A stretch of DNA of 19,408 nucleotides from Bifidobacterium breve (GCA_945882475.1 CAMCWJ010000014.1:1-19408), one strand, 5' to 3'; positions 1 through 7,170 are shown, numbered from the stretch's first letter. A program made the numbers and translations. Notes: generated by a model not told the origin, from the letters alone.

Positions 1-162
1 GCCTTTCAGGTCGGCATCATGGCCGGATCGCTGATCGGTGGCCTGCTCTACGAACACGCCGGCGAACCGGTGATGCTGACCGCCTCGGCGGTGCTGATCG
101 CCGCCGCACTGGCCTGCGTCTGGGCCCGTCGGGATCTGCTCCCGGTGGCCGGCGAGAAGTAA
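1..162 (+). CDS. MFS transporter, C-terminal fragment (Rv0191 position)
   Basis: This is the last 53 codons of a gene that begins before the window; the frame is open from base 1 to the TAA at 160-162. The visible part reads as two hydrophobic stretches (about residues 5-15 and 24-41 of the fragment) with a glycine-rich turn, followed by a short charged tail ending in AGEK. This looks like the final transmembrane helices and cytoplasmic tail of a major facilitator superfamily permease. The assignment leans on position: in M. tuberculosis the gene before the Rv0192 L,D-transpeptidase is Rv0191, an MFS permease of the drug/sugar efflux type. No substrate can be inferred. The 143 bp to the next gene show only a weak 4-bp-stem hairpin (168-180) just after the stop and no clear terminator. 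Confidence 0.7.
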   Translation, partial: AFQVGIMAGSLIGGLLYEHAGEPVMLTASAVLIAAALACVWARRDLLPVAGEK

Positions 163-305
163 CGGAACCGCCCGCAGCGGCGATTAACCGCACAGTTCAA
201 CGCACAGGTCAGGGGTTCGGCAGGAGTTCGCCAGGCCTCGTCGCTGGGAGTCCTACCTGGTCCGCTGTGCAACACTTGAACGTAAGAAAGCATTGGAGGA
301 TTGTG

Positions 306-1343
306 GTGATTCGGGTGAAGGGCGCTGTCGCGGCCGCGATGTGTCTGGTTGCAGTGGCAGGCGCAGGCCTCGGTAGTGGATCGGCGCTGGCCGATCCGGA
401 CGTGCCGCCGGTGGATCCCCAGGTCGCAGATGTTCCGGTGCCTGTCGAACCCCCGCCCATGTTCTTCCCGCCGCCGCCGCCGCCGTTGCCCGGTGACCTG
501 GCTGCCCCCGGCGAGATCCCGCCGCCCGCGCCCGCCCCCGTTGCGGCCCCGGTGGCTCCGGCTCCGATCCCGCAGACCACCACCCTTGGTGCCGCCAAGG
601 GCCAGAACGCGGCCCCCTTCACCGGTGATCCGGTGTTCGCTCCGCCGAGTTTCAACCCCGTCAACGGGGCACTCGTTGGCGTGGCCAAGCCGATCATCAT
701 CAATTTCCAACGCCCGATCGCCAACCGGGCACTGGCCGAGCAGGCAATCCACATCTCGTCCTCACCGCCGGTGGCGGGTGCGTTCTACTGGACCACCGAC
801 ACCCAGGTGCGCTGGCGTCCCTACAAATTCTGGCCGGCTCGCACGGTGGTGAGCATCGACGCCAGCGGTGCCCGATCCAGTTTCCGCGTGGGCGATTCCC
901 TTATAGCCACCGTCGATGACGCCACCCACCAGATGACGGTCACCCGCAACGGTGTGGTCGAGAAGACCCTCCCGGTGTCGATGGGCCTGGACGGCAAGTA
1001 CGACACCAAGAACGGCACCTACTACGTGCTGGAGAAGTTCCCCGACCTGGTGATGGACTCCTCCACCTACGGCGTTCCGGTGAATTCTGCGGATGGCTAC
1101 AAGATCAAGGTGCAGTGGGCGGTCCGCATCGACAACAGTGGCGGCTTCGTCCACGGCGCGCCGTGGTCGGTGGGCGACCAGGGCAAGCGAAACGTCAGCC
1201 ATGGCTGCATCAACCTCAGCCCGGCCAACGCCAAGTGGTTCTACGACAACTTCGGCAGCGGCGACCCGATCGTGGTGAAGAACTCGGTGGGCCTTTACAC
1301 CAACCCGGACGGCGCCGACGACTGGCAGTGGACGCTGTACTGA
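306..1343 (+). CDS. Secreted L,D-transpeptidase, YkuD domain (LdtMt4/Rv0192-like)
   Basis: Enzyme that makes 3-3 cross-links in peptidoglycan outside the membrane; 345 aa. I chose GTG 306 because GGAGGA lies at 295-300, about 6 bases upstream. GTG 303 is equally in frame, and the in-frame GTG at 267 lacks a site. Residues 1-29 form a signal peptide ending ALA before DPD. Residues about 30-105 are proline/alanine-rich, including a run of prolines, and probably act as a wall-spanning linker. An Ig-like region follows, then the YkuD catalytic domain at about 195-330. The active-site signature is visible: His283 (VHGAPW) and Ser298-His299-Gly300-Cys301 (SHGCIN), with Cys301 as the nucleophile. 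The proline-rich N-terminus and the place next to an MFS gene match Rv0192 of M. tuberculosis (LdtMt4). The Cys near the signal start is not in a lipobox, so a lipoprotein is unlikely. Confidence 0.93.
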   Translation: MIRVKGAVAAAMCLVAVAGAGLGSGSALADPDVPPVDPQVADVPVPVEPPPMFFPPPPPPLPGDLAAPGEIPPPAPAPVAAPVAPAPIPQTTTLGAAKGQNAAPFTGDPVFAPPSFNPVNGALVGVAKPIIINFQRPIANRALAEQAIHISSSPPVAGAFYWTTDTQVRWRPYKFWPARTVVSIDASGARSSFRVGDSLIATVDDATHQMTVTRNGVVEKTLPVSMGLDGKYDTKNGTYYVLEKFPDLVMDSSTYGVPVNSADGYKIKVQWAVRIDNSGGFVHGAPWSVGDQGKRNVSHGCINLSPANAKWFYDNFGSGDPIVVKNSVGLYTNPDGADDWQWTLY

Positions 1344-1387
1344 CGACCCACGCTGTATTGACGACCTAGGCTGTACTGACGACCTAG
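1334..1387 (+). repeat. Three tandem 18-bp repeats spanning the L,D-transpeptidase stop codon
   Basis: Three head-to-tail copies of an 18-bp unit, consensus GCTGTACTGACGACCTAG, at 1334-1351, 1352-1369 and 1370-1387. Copy 1 differs from copy 3 at two bases near its end, and copy 2 differs from copy 3 at one base. Copy 1 contains the last sense codons and the TGA of the transpeptidase gene, so the array looks like an expansion of the 3' end of the gene. Each unit repeats the in-frame TGA or TTGA, so the protein end does not change. No function is evident; it may be only slippage or a partial gene-end duplication. Confidence 0.9.
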
Positions 1388-1393
1388 GCCGTT

Positions 1394-1448
1394 GAGTGAG
1401 GAACCACGCAGTGGGCTTCTCGCCGTTCTTCTGCGGGATTCCTCACTC
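1394..1448. terminator. Hairpin between convergent ldt and zmp1, possible bidirectional terminator
   Basis: A perfect 10-bp inverted repeat has its arms at 1394-1403 (GAGTGAGGAA) and 1439-1448 (TTCCTCACTC). A second 5-bp stem lies inside it, CGCAG 1407-1411 with CTGCG 1431-1435. It sits in the 123-bp gap between the stops of the convergent transpeptidase and zmp1 genes, where a shared terminator would be expected. It lacks a U-tract, which is common for mycobacterial terminators. The function is inferred from position and symmetry only. Confidence 0.5.
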
Positions 1449-1466
1449 ACGGTTGCGGGCGGTTCG

Positions 1467-3488
1467 TCAGCTCCAGATCCTGACCCGCTGCTGCGGGTCG
1501 AGATAGAGCTCGTCCTCCTCGGCCACGCCGAAGGCCGAGTAGAACTCGTCGATATTGCGGACGACCCCGTTGCAGCGGAACTCCGGCGGGGAGTGCGGAT
1601 CGATGGCGAGCCGCCGAACGGATTCGGCCGCGCGGGACTTCGTGCGCCACACCTGCGCCCAACCGAACAGCACCCGTTGCACACCGGTGAGGCCGTCGAT
1701 CACCGGCGCCTCACGCCCGCCCAGTGACAACCGGTAGGCCAGCAGTGCGATCGACAGACCGCCGAGGTCGCCGATGTTCTCACCGACGGTGAACGCGCCC
1801 TGGACGTGCGGGGGGTCATCGCGATCGCGCAGGTCGCGGGGTATGAAGGAGTCGTACTGCTCGATCAATTTCGTTGTGCGCGTAGTGAACTCGGTGCGAT
1901 CGGCATCGGTCCACCAGTCGATGAGATGTCCGTCGCCGTCGTACTTCGAGCCCTGGTCGTCGAAGCCATGACCGATCTCATGTCCGATCACCGCGCCGAT
2001 TCCGCCGTAGTTGGCGGCGTCGTCGGCGCCCGCGTCGAAGAAGGGGGGCTGCAGAATTGCGGCTGGGAAGACGATCTCGTTCATTCCGGGGTTGTAGTAG
2101 GCGTTGACCGTCTGCGGTGTCATGAACCACTCTTCGCGGTCGACCGGGCCGCCAAGCTTGGCCAACTCACGGTTCGAGGATGCCTCTGAACCGCGAATGA
2201 CGTTGCCGTACAAATCATTGCGGTTGATGACAAGATCCGAGTAGTCGCGCCAGTGCTTGGGGTAGCCGATCTTGGCGGTGAACTTGTCCAGTTTCGTCAG
2301 CGCCCTCCGGCGGGTCTCCGGCGTCATCCACTCGAGGTCGCTGATGCTCACCCGGTAGGCCTCCAGCAGGTTGGCCACCAGAATGTCCATCCGCCCCTTG
2401 GCGTCCGGCGGGAAGTGCCGGTCGACGTAGAGCCTGCCGACTGCGTCCCCCATGGTGCTCTCCACCAGGGACACTGCCCGCTTCCAGCGCTCCCTGATCT
2501 GTTCGGTGCCCGACAGGGTCGTGCCGTAGAACGCGAAATCCTCCGCGATCAATTCGTCGGTGAGGATGCCGGCGCGGGCGTGGATCAGCCGCCAGCGCGC
2601 CCAGTCCTGCCAGTCGGTGAACTCCGCACTCGACCACAGGCCCGCGAACGCAGTGAGGTAGTCGGGCTGGCGCACCACCAATTCGGCCACGTTTTCCGGG
2701 GCGGCGCCCATGGCGGTGATCCAGCCGGCCCAGTCGAAACCTTTTGCCCAGGAGGGCAATTCCGCAAACGTCCGCAGGTTGTAGGACAGGTCGGCGTCTC
2801 TGCGGCGCACCACGTCCCAGTGTGCGGCGGCCAGTGCGGTCTCCAGGGCGACGATCCGCGCCGCCCGTTCGGCGTACTCGTCGGCCGAGCCGCCGAACAC
2901 CAGCGCGAACATCGCCGCGATGTGGCGAGGGTAGGCGGCCAGGATCGCCGCGTGCTGCTCGTCGCGGTAGTACGACTCGTCCGGCAGGCCGAGGCCGGAC
3001 TGGGTCAGGTGCACCAGGTAGCGGGTGGAGTCCTTGGAGTCGGTGTCGACGTAGGCGCCCACCCCGCCGCCGACGCCGGTGTGCTGCAGTCGGCCGATCA
3101 CCGCGGCAAGGTCGTCCGGGCCTGCCGCGGTGTCGATTGCCGACAGTTCCTCGAGGAGTGGCTGCACCCCCCGGCTGCGCACGGTGTCCTCGTCGAGGAA
3201 GCTGGCGTAGAGGTCGCCGATGCGCTGCTCGTCAGTGCCGTCGGCCCCGCGCTGCTCGTCGGTGCCGTCGGCCCCGCGCCGGTCGGCGGCCTCGGTGATG
3301 AGCGTGCGCACCTGCTCCTCGGCCCGGTCGTACAGCGCACGGAACGCGCCGTCGGTGGCCCGGTCGCCGGGAATGGTGTAGTTCGCCAGCCAGCGGCCGT
3401 TCACGTGGCCGAAAAGGTCGTCCTGCGGGCGGACGACGGTGTCGAGGTGGGACAGATCGATTCCGGAGCGCTGAGTGTCTACTGGCAC
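1467..3488 (-). CDS. zmp1: Zinc metalloprotease Zmp1, M13 (neprilysin) family
   Basis: M13 zinc endopeptidase, 673 aa (M. tuberculosis Rv0198c is 663 aa), associated there with the cell surface and with dampening of inflammasome activation and phagosome maturation. The start is GTG 3488, with AAGGA 7 bases upstream and the N-terminus SGIDLSHLD...RPQDDLFGHVNGRWL aligning with Rv0198c. The longer open frame would run through the divergent omamA gene. The N-terminal M13 domain is about 10-400. The C-terminal catalytic domain has the zinc motif HEIGH at 503-507, the third ligand Glu570 in ENIGDLGG, the NAYYNPGMNEIVFPA substrate-binding segment, and the RIW C-terminus typical of M13. No signal peptide or membrane segment is visible at the N-terminus, as in the M. 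tuberculosis protein. An in-frame 27-bp duplication (3222-3275) adds nine residues in the N-terminal domain. The gene is monocistronic, convergent with ldt and only 36 bp from the divergent omamA. Confidence 0.97.
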   Translation of the reverse strand: MPVDTQRSGIDLSHLDTVVRPQDDLFGHVNGRWLANYTIPGDRATDGAFRALYDRAEEQVRTLITEAADRRGADGTDEQRGADGTDEQRIGDLYASFLDEDTVRSRGVQPLLEELSAIDTAAGPDDLAAVIGRLQHTGVGGGVGAYVDTDSKDSTRYLVHLTQSGLGLPDESYYRDEQHAAILAAYPRHIAAMFALVFGGSADEYAERAARIVALETALAAAHWDVVRRRDADLSYNLRTFAELPSWAKGFDWAGWITAMGAAPENVAELVVRQPDYLTAFAGLWSSAEFTDWQDWARWRLIHARAGILTDELIAEDFAFYGTTLSGTEQIRERWKRAVSLVESTMGDAVGRLYVDRHFPPDAKGRMDILVANLLEAYRVSISDLEWMTPETRRRALTKLDKFTAKIGYPKHWRDYSDLVINRNDLYGNVIRGSEASSNRELAKLGGPVDREEWFMTPQTVNAYYNPGMNEIVFPAAILQPPFFDAGADDAANYGGIGAVIGHEIGHGFDDQGSKYDGDGHLIDWWTDADRTEFTTRTTKLIEQYDSFIPRDLRDRDDPPHVQGAFTVGENIGDLGGLSIALLAYRLSLGGREAPVIDGLTGVQRVLFGWAQVWRTKSRAAESVRRLAIDPHSPPEFRCNGVVRNIDEFYSAFGVAEEDELYLDPQQRVRIWS
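3222..3275 (-). repeat. In-frame 27-bp tandem duplication inside zmp1
   Basis: Two adjacent 27-bp units (3222-3248 and 3249-3275) differ at a single base (3234 A, 3261 G). On the minus strand they encode GADGTDEQR twice in a row, just before IGDLYASFLDE. As I recall it, the M. tuberculosis protein has one such segment (VGTDAQRIGDLYAS), so this is probably a recent duplication that lengthens a surface loop without breaking the frame. Confidence 0.85.
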
Positions 3489-3511
3489 ACGACCATCCTT
3501 ACCACGCCCGG

Positions 3512-3517
3512 TAGCCT
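3512..3517 (+). promoter_or_regulatory. Predicted -10 element for leaderless omamA
   Basis: TAGCCT fits the mycobacterial -10 consensus TANNNT and ends 7 bases before the omamA ATG at 3525. No Shine-Dalgarno-like sequence precedes that ATG. This is the spacing expected when transcription starts at the A of the start codon, a common arrangement in mycobacteria. No -35 element is evident. Confidence 0.45.
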
Positions 3518-3524
3518 CGCCTGC

Positions 3525-4121
3525 ATGCCCGAGGCGGAGGAGATCGCGGAGGAGATCGCGGAGGAGGCCATCGGGTTCCCCGGCCGACGAGGGTTCGGGG
3601 TCGCCTGCGCGGTGCTCGGCATCGTTGCCCTGGTGGCCGCCGTCGTGGCCGCGGTGCTCTGGTCGGGCCACCGCGGTGCCGAGGCCGAACGCGCACTCCA
3701 GGCCCGGGCCATGCAGTCCGCCGCCGAGTGGACCGGTGTGTTGATCAATATGAACACCGACAACGTCGAGGCCAGCCTGAACACGTTGCGCGACGGCACG
3801 ATCGGGGAACTGAACTCCGGTTTCGACGCCTCGATCGCGCCGTACCGCGAGGTGGTCCGGACCCTGCAGTCGAGCACCACCGGCCGAGTGGAGTCGGTAT
3901 CCATTGAGATGCTGCACCGCGATCCCGACGTCAAGCCCGGGGAAGGGCCCGCCGCTCTGCCGCCGGAATTGGCCGCCCGTACCGACACCGTCCTGGTGGT
4001 GGCGACGTCGGTCAGCGAGAACGCGGGCAACAAGCCGACGACGGTGCGCTGGAATCTGCGCCTCGGTGTCTCCGACGTGGACGGCAAGTCGATGATCTCC
4101 CGACTGGAGTCGGTGCGATGA
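3525..4121 (+). CDS. omamA: Mce-associated membrane protein OmamA (Rv0199-like)
   Basis: 198-aa single-pass membrane protein. The N-terminus is acidic, with the repeat EEIAEEIAEEA, followed by GRR and one transmembrane helix at about 25-46 (ACAVLGIVALVAAVVAAVLW). An extracytoplasmic alpha/beta domain follows, containing WTGVLINMN and the LVVATSVSENAG...VRWNLRLGVSDVDGK strands typical of Mce-associated (Mam) proteins. In M. tuberculosis the protein encoded at this place, Rv0199 or OmamA, stabilises Mce1 and Mce4 lipid-import systems and is needed for cholesterol uptake; the same role is inferred here. The start is ATG 3525, with no ribosome site but a -10 at leaderless spacing. The stop overlaps the omamB start (ATGA, 4118-4121), so the two are translationally coupled. 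The gene is divergent from zmp1 across 36 bp, so the promoters must overlap coding sequence. Confidence 0.88.
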   Translation: MPEAEEIAEEIAEEAIGFPGRRGFGVACAVLGIVALVAAVVAAVLWSGHRGAEAERALQARAMQSAAEWTGVLINMNTDNVEASLNTLRDGTIGELNSGFDASIAPYREVVRTLQSSTTGRVESVSIEMLHRDPDVKPGEGPAALPPELAARTDTVLVVATSVSENAGNKPTTVRWNLRLGVSDVDGKSMISRLESVR

Positions 4122-4807
4122 GGAACCTGCTGCGGGTGGTGGCATTCGACGTAGTCGCTCCGCTGGCCACCATCGCCGGACTGCTGGTGATCGGGCTGAC
4201 GCTGGACTGGCCGCGGTGGTGGGTATCGGTGTGTTCGATCCTGTGCCTGCTCGTGGTCCAGGCCGCCCTGCTCAATTATCTTCTCTATCGGCGTGATTCG
4301 GTCACCGTGGGCACTGACGACGACGCGCCGGTGTTGCGGCTGGCCGTTGCGGGCGTCGCGGCGGCGGCTCTGACTGCGGCGGCGGTGGCCGGCTACACCC
4401 AGTGGACTCTGCGGGATCGCTCGTTCACCCGGGACTCGGCCGAGGTGGTCCGAATCGCCACCGAGGTCTCGGAGGCCACCGCCACCTTCACCCCGACCGA
4501 CCCCACCGCCGCGATCGACCGGGCCACCTCGATGATGACCCCGGACAGCGCAGAGGCGTTCCGGGCTCAGTTCGGATCGGCGACGGCGGACCTGGCCAAG
4601 CGAGGCGTCACCGCTCAGGGCGACGCCGTATCGGCCGGCCTGGAGGTGCTCGGTCCGGTCGAAGCGGCTGTCGCGGTGTTGGTGCGAGCAGCGCAGAGCT
4701 CGCCCGGACAGCCGCCCGACACAGCGGTGCTGGCACTGCGGGTCGCGCTGTCCAAGCAGGATGGCGACTGGAGGGTCGTCGCCGTCTCGCCGATCAACGC
4801 ACGCTGA
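4118..4807 (+). CDS. omamB: Mce-associated membrane protein OmamB (Rv0200-like)
   Basis: 229 aa, the same length that I recall for Rv0200. ATG 4118 overlaps the omamA TGA by 4 bp, so translation is probably coupled and the two proteins made together. Three hydrophobic helices are visible: about 9-29, 33-57 (with WPRWW before it) and 71-93. An extracytoplasmic domain of about 130 residues follows, with RDRSFTRDSAEVV, the FTPTDPTAAIDRATSMMTPDSAEAF segment and a final strand QDGDWRVVAVSPI. This final W-V-V-x-x-SP pattern is typical of Mce-associated proteins. It probably acts with OmamA in supporting Mce transporters; this is inferred from pairing and fold, since less is known about Rv0200 than Rv0199. 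No alternative start is likely. Confidence 0.85.
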   Translation: MRNLLRVVAFDVVAPLATIAGLLVIGLTLDWPRWWVSVCSILCLLVVQAALLNYLLYRRDSVTVGTDDDAPVLRLAVAGVAAAALTAAAVAGYTQWTLRDRSFTRDSAEVVRIATEVSEATATFTPTDPTAAIDRATSMMTPDSAEAFRAQFGSATADLAKRGVTAQGDAVSAGLEVLGPVEAAVAVLVRAAQSSPGQPPDTAVLALRVALSKQDGDWRVVAVSPINAR

Positions 4808-4920
4808 CCGACCCGCCCCGGTTATTTGCTATTAGGGCGATTCCGTCGACAACGGGAACACCTTCCGTGCATACTTCGAAGGATTTTGTTTATCTGCGGC
4901 ACACTTGAGGGGGACCCGGG
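4808..4920. other. Intergenic region upstream of the PGRS gene
   Basis: 113 bp, clearly more AT-rich than its surroundings around 4821-4900 (for example GGTTATTTGCTATTAGGG and GATTTTGTTTATC), as expected of a promoter region. No hexamer fits TANNNT at a useful distance, so I call no promoter. The 8-bp palindrome CTTCGAAG lies at 4874-4881 or within a base or two of that. The ribosome site GAGGGGG at 4907-4913 serves the PGRS gene. Confidence 0.4.
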
Positions 4921-7170
4921 ATGACCTCGGCACATTCCAGCGAAGACGGACTCTTGTCAGCACCCGATTTGCTGCGACCGATGATTTCGGTCTATGCCGT
5001 CGGGCGGGTGGGTGCGTTGGCCGTGGCCCTGGGCATCGGGGCCTGGCTGGCCTCCACCCCGGCGACTGCGGCGGCGGACCGTGGTGAATCATCCGCTGCG
5101 CAGGCCTCGGACGGGTCCTCATCCACTGCGGGGCCACGCGCCGAAGCCCGGCCCGGTCCGCGGTCCGCGGCGCCCCGCCAGGTGCGGACCGGCAAGTCGG
5201 ATGCGGTCTCCGCGGCGGCAACGGCGCGGCCTGCTCCGGCAACGGCGAGTGCCATCCGGCGAAGCACCGTCGTGGCACCGGCGCGGGTTGGCGCCTCCGC
5301 GCCCGCAGCCAAGGCCACGGGAACCTCGGCGGTGGCCAAGGTCGCCGGAGCTTCCGCGGTGGCCAACCCGGTCGCCGACGTCGTCCGCTTCTTCATCGGA
5401 AACGGCACCGCAGACAACGTCAACGGCGGCCTGCTAATCGGCAACGGATTCAATTTCGATGCGGTGTCCTGCACCGGTGGTGTCGCCTGCAACGGCGGTA
5501 CCGGCGGCCTGATCGGCAACGGCGGCAACGGATTTAACGGCGGCAACGGCGGATCAGCCGGCTGGTTCGGCGCCGGCGGAGCCGGAGGCAACGGCATCAC
5601 CGGTGGCAATGGCGGCAACGGCGGCAACGGCGGTCTCTTCGCTGGCGCCGGCGGCGTCGGCGGCGTCGGCGGCAATGCCACCGGCACTCAGGACAGCACG
5701 GCCGGCCGCGGCGGAGTCGGCTGCAACGGTGGCCGGTTCGCCGGCAGCGGCGGCCGAGGCGGCGTGGGTGGCTTCGGCGGCAATGCGGGCTCCGGCGGTT
5801 CCGGCGGCACCGGCGGCAACAACGGCGCGCTGTCACTGCTGGGCCGCGCGGGCGACGGCGGCAACGGCGGCGTCGGCAACAACACCAATGCCGGCGGCGA
5901 CGGCGGCAATGGCGGTACTGGTGGAAACAACGGGCTGTTCGCGCTCTTCGGCGACGGCGGCCGCGGCGGCACCGGCGGCAATGGTGTCAACGCCGGCTTC
6001 GGCGGCAACGGCGGCGCGGGTTCCCTGCTGACCGGCAACGGCGGCCGAGGCGGCTCCGGCGGGCTCTCCACCGCCACCAACGGAAACGGCGGCAACGGCG
6101 GTGACGGCGGCGCGGCGGCCTGGATCGTCCTGCTGGGCAGCGGCGGCCGCGGCGGCGACGGCGGCACCGGGGCCGGCACCGGAACGAGTGGCTCGGGCGG
6201 CAACGGCGGGGCCGGTTCACTGCTGATCGGCAGCGCCGGCGACGGCGGCACCGGAGCCTCCGCCATCGCGCCGGGCGGCACGGCCGGCAGTGGCGGCGCC
6301 GGCGGCAGCGTCGGTGCGCTCTCGCTGTTCGGTGACGGCGGCGACGGCGGCTCAGGTGGCGCGGGAATCGATGGCGATGATGGTTCACCTGGAACCCTCG
6401 GCGGAGGGGGCGGTAGCGGCCGTGGTGGTACCCCTGGTGGTCGCGGTGGCAATGGTGGCGTCGGCAGCTCGCTGATAGGTAATGGCGGCAGCGGTGGTGC
6501 CGGTGGCAACGGTGGCAACGGCGGCAACGGCGGCAACGGAGACAACGGCGCAGCCCTGCTGGGCCTCACCGGCGGCAGGGGTGGCAGCGGTGGCAGCGGT
6601 GCACTCGGCGGCGACGGTGGTAATGCGGGTACCGGGGCGATTCTGTTCTTCATCGACACGACCGGCAACGGCGGCGCGGGTGGTCGTGGCGGCAACGCTG
6701 GCGCTGGTGGAAACGGCGGCCGGGGTGGAAGCGGCGCCAACGGCGTCAACATCGTCGGGTTGCGCGATGGCGCGGGCGGCGGCACGGGTGGTGCCGGCGG
6801 TAACCCCGGTACTGCCGCCGCCGGCGGTAAGGGCGGAACCGGCGCCGCCAACGGTGCAGACGGCACCAATGGATCCGCAGCCACAAGTCCCTCGGGCAAC
6901 GGCGGCACCGGCGGCACCGGTGGCAATGGAGCAGGAGCCAACGGCAAGGGCGGCAGCGGCGGAACCGGCGGCGTCGGTGGCGCCGTTGGTAATGGCGGCA
7001 ATGGTGGCACGGGCGGCAGCGGGGCCGGATCGGGCAAGGGCGGCAACGGTGGCACCGGCGGCAACGGCGGCAGCACGTCCGGCTTCGGCGGCTACGGCGG
7101 CACCGGCGGCAACGGAAACCCGGCCGGATCCACCGGCAGCGACGGCACTCCTACGCCGCCACCGACCTAA
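4921..7170 (+). CDS. PGRS glycine-rich repeat protein without a PE domain
   Basis: 749 aa. ATG 4921 has GAGGGGG at 4907-4913, 7 bases upstream. Residues 1-25 are polar; residues 26-52 are a hydrophobic leader containing VGRVGALAVALGIG and ending ATAAA, which looks like a long signal peptide. Residues about 53-155 are Ala/Pro/Ser-rich and basic, like a wall linker. NPVADVVRFFIGNG...GGLLIGNG (about 148-177) is the usual lead-in to PGRS regions. Residues 190-740 are GGNGG, GGxGG and GTGG repeats broken by short hydrophobic blocks such as LFALFGDGG, and the protein ends in GTPTPPPT. There are only three cysteines: 184, 190 and 268. The PE domain found in PE_PGRS proteins is missing. Location is probably cell surface, possibly Sec-exported rather than type VII, and the function is unknown. 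The stop overlaps that of the convergent HTH gene. M. tuberculosis has no gene here. PE_PGRS in the strict sense is ruled out by the N-terminus. Confidence 0.85.
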   Translation: MTSAHSSEDGLLSAPDLLRPMISVYAVGRVGALAVALGIGAWLASTPATAAADRGESSAAQASDGSSSTAGPRAEARPGPRSAAPRQVRTGKSDAVSAAATARPAPATASAIRRSTVVAPARVGASAPAAKATGTSAVAKVAGASAVANPVADVVRFFIGNGTADNVNGGLLIGNGFNFDAVSCTGGVACNGGTGGLIGNGGNGFNGGNGGSAGWFGAGGAGGNGITGGNGGNGGNGGLFAGAGGVGGVGGNATGTQDSTAGRGGVGCNGGRFAGSGGRGGVGGFGGNAGSGGSGGTGGNNGALSLLGRAGDGGNGGVGNNTNAGGDGGNGGTGGNNGLFALFGDGGRGGTGGNGVNAGFGGNGGAGSLLTGNGGRGGSGGLSTATNGNGGNGGDGGAAAWIVLLGSGGRGGDGGTGAGTGTSGSGGNGGAGSLLIGSAGDGGTGASAIAPGGTAGSGGAGGSVGALSLFGDGGDGGSGGAGIDGDDGSPGTLGGGGGSGRGGTPGGRGGNGGVGSSLIGNGGSGGAGGNGGNGGNGGNGDNGAALLGLTGGRGGSGGSGALGGDGGNAGTGAILFFIDTTGNGGAGGRGGNAGAGGNGGRGGSGANGVNIVGLRDGAGGGTGGAGGNPGTAAAGGKGGTGAANGADGTNGSAATSPSGNGGTGGTGGNGAGANGKGGSGGTGGVGGAVGNGGNGGTGGSGAGSGKGGNGGTGGNGGSTSGFGGYGGTGGNGNPAGSTGSDGTPTPPPT
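5491..7140 (+). repeat. PGRS DNA repeat tract
   Basis: About 1.65 kb of short imperfect repeats built on GGCGGCAACGGCGGC and variants, all in the reading frame that gives Gly-Gly-Asn/Ala/Thr/Ser-Gly-Gly. Interruptions encoding short hydrophobic blocks (for example near 5820, 5930, 6120, 6310 and 6540) recur roughly every 100-230 bp, as in other PGRS domains. Such tracts are prone to slippage and misassembly, so the copy number should be treated with caution. Confidence 0.85.

Noticed and set aside
168..180. Hairpin after the MFS gene as a terminator
   Set aside because: A four-base stem (CCGC/GCGG) without a U-tract is expected by chance in DNA this rich in GC.
2253..3524. Plus-strand frame upstream of and continuous with omamA, antisense to zmp1
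   Set aside because: It is open only because of GC-rich codon bias opposite zmp1. The Mam-type protein begins at ATG 3525, and the upstream translation matches no family.
4854..4881. GGGAAC at 4854-4859 as an ECF sigma (SigE/SigH type) -35 upstream of the PGRS gene, and the nearby CTTCGAAG palindrome
   Set aside because: No matching -10 (CGTT or GTT) is found at the right spacing, and an 8-bp palindrome alone is too weak to call an operator.
5688..7076. Long proline-rich open frame antisense to the PGRS gene (462 codons)
   Set aside because: It is the mirror of Gly-rich codons (GGC/GGN read as GCC/CCN), has no ribosome site and no recognisable domain. Glycine repeats in GC-rich DNA always create such frames.
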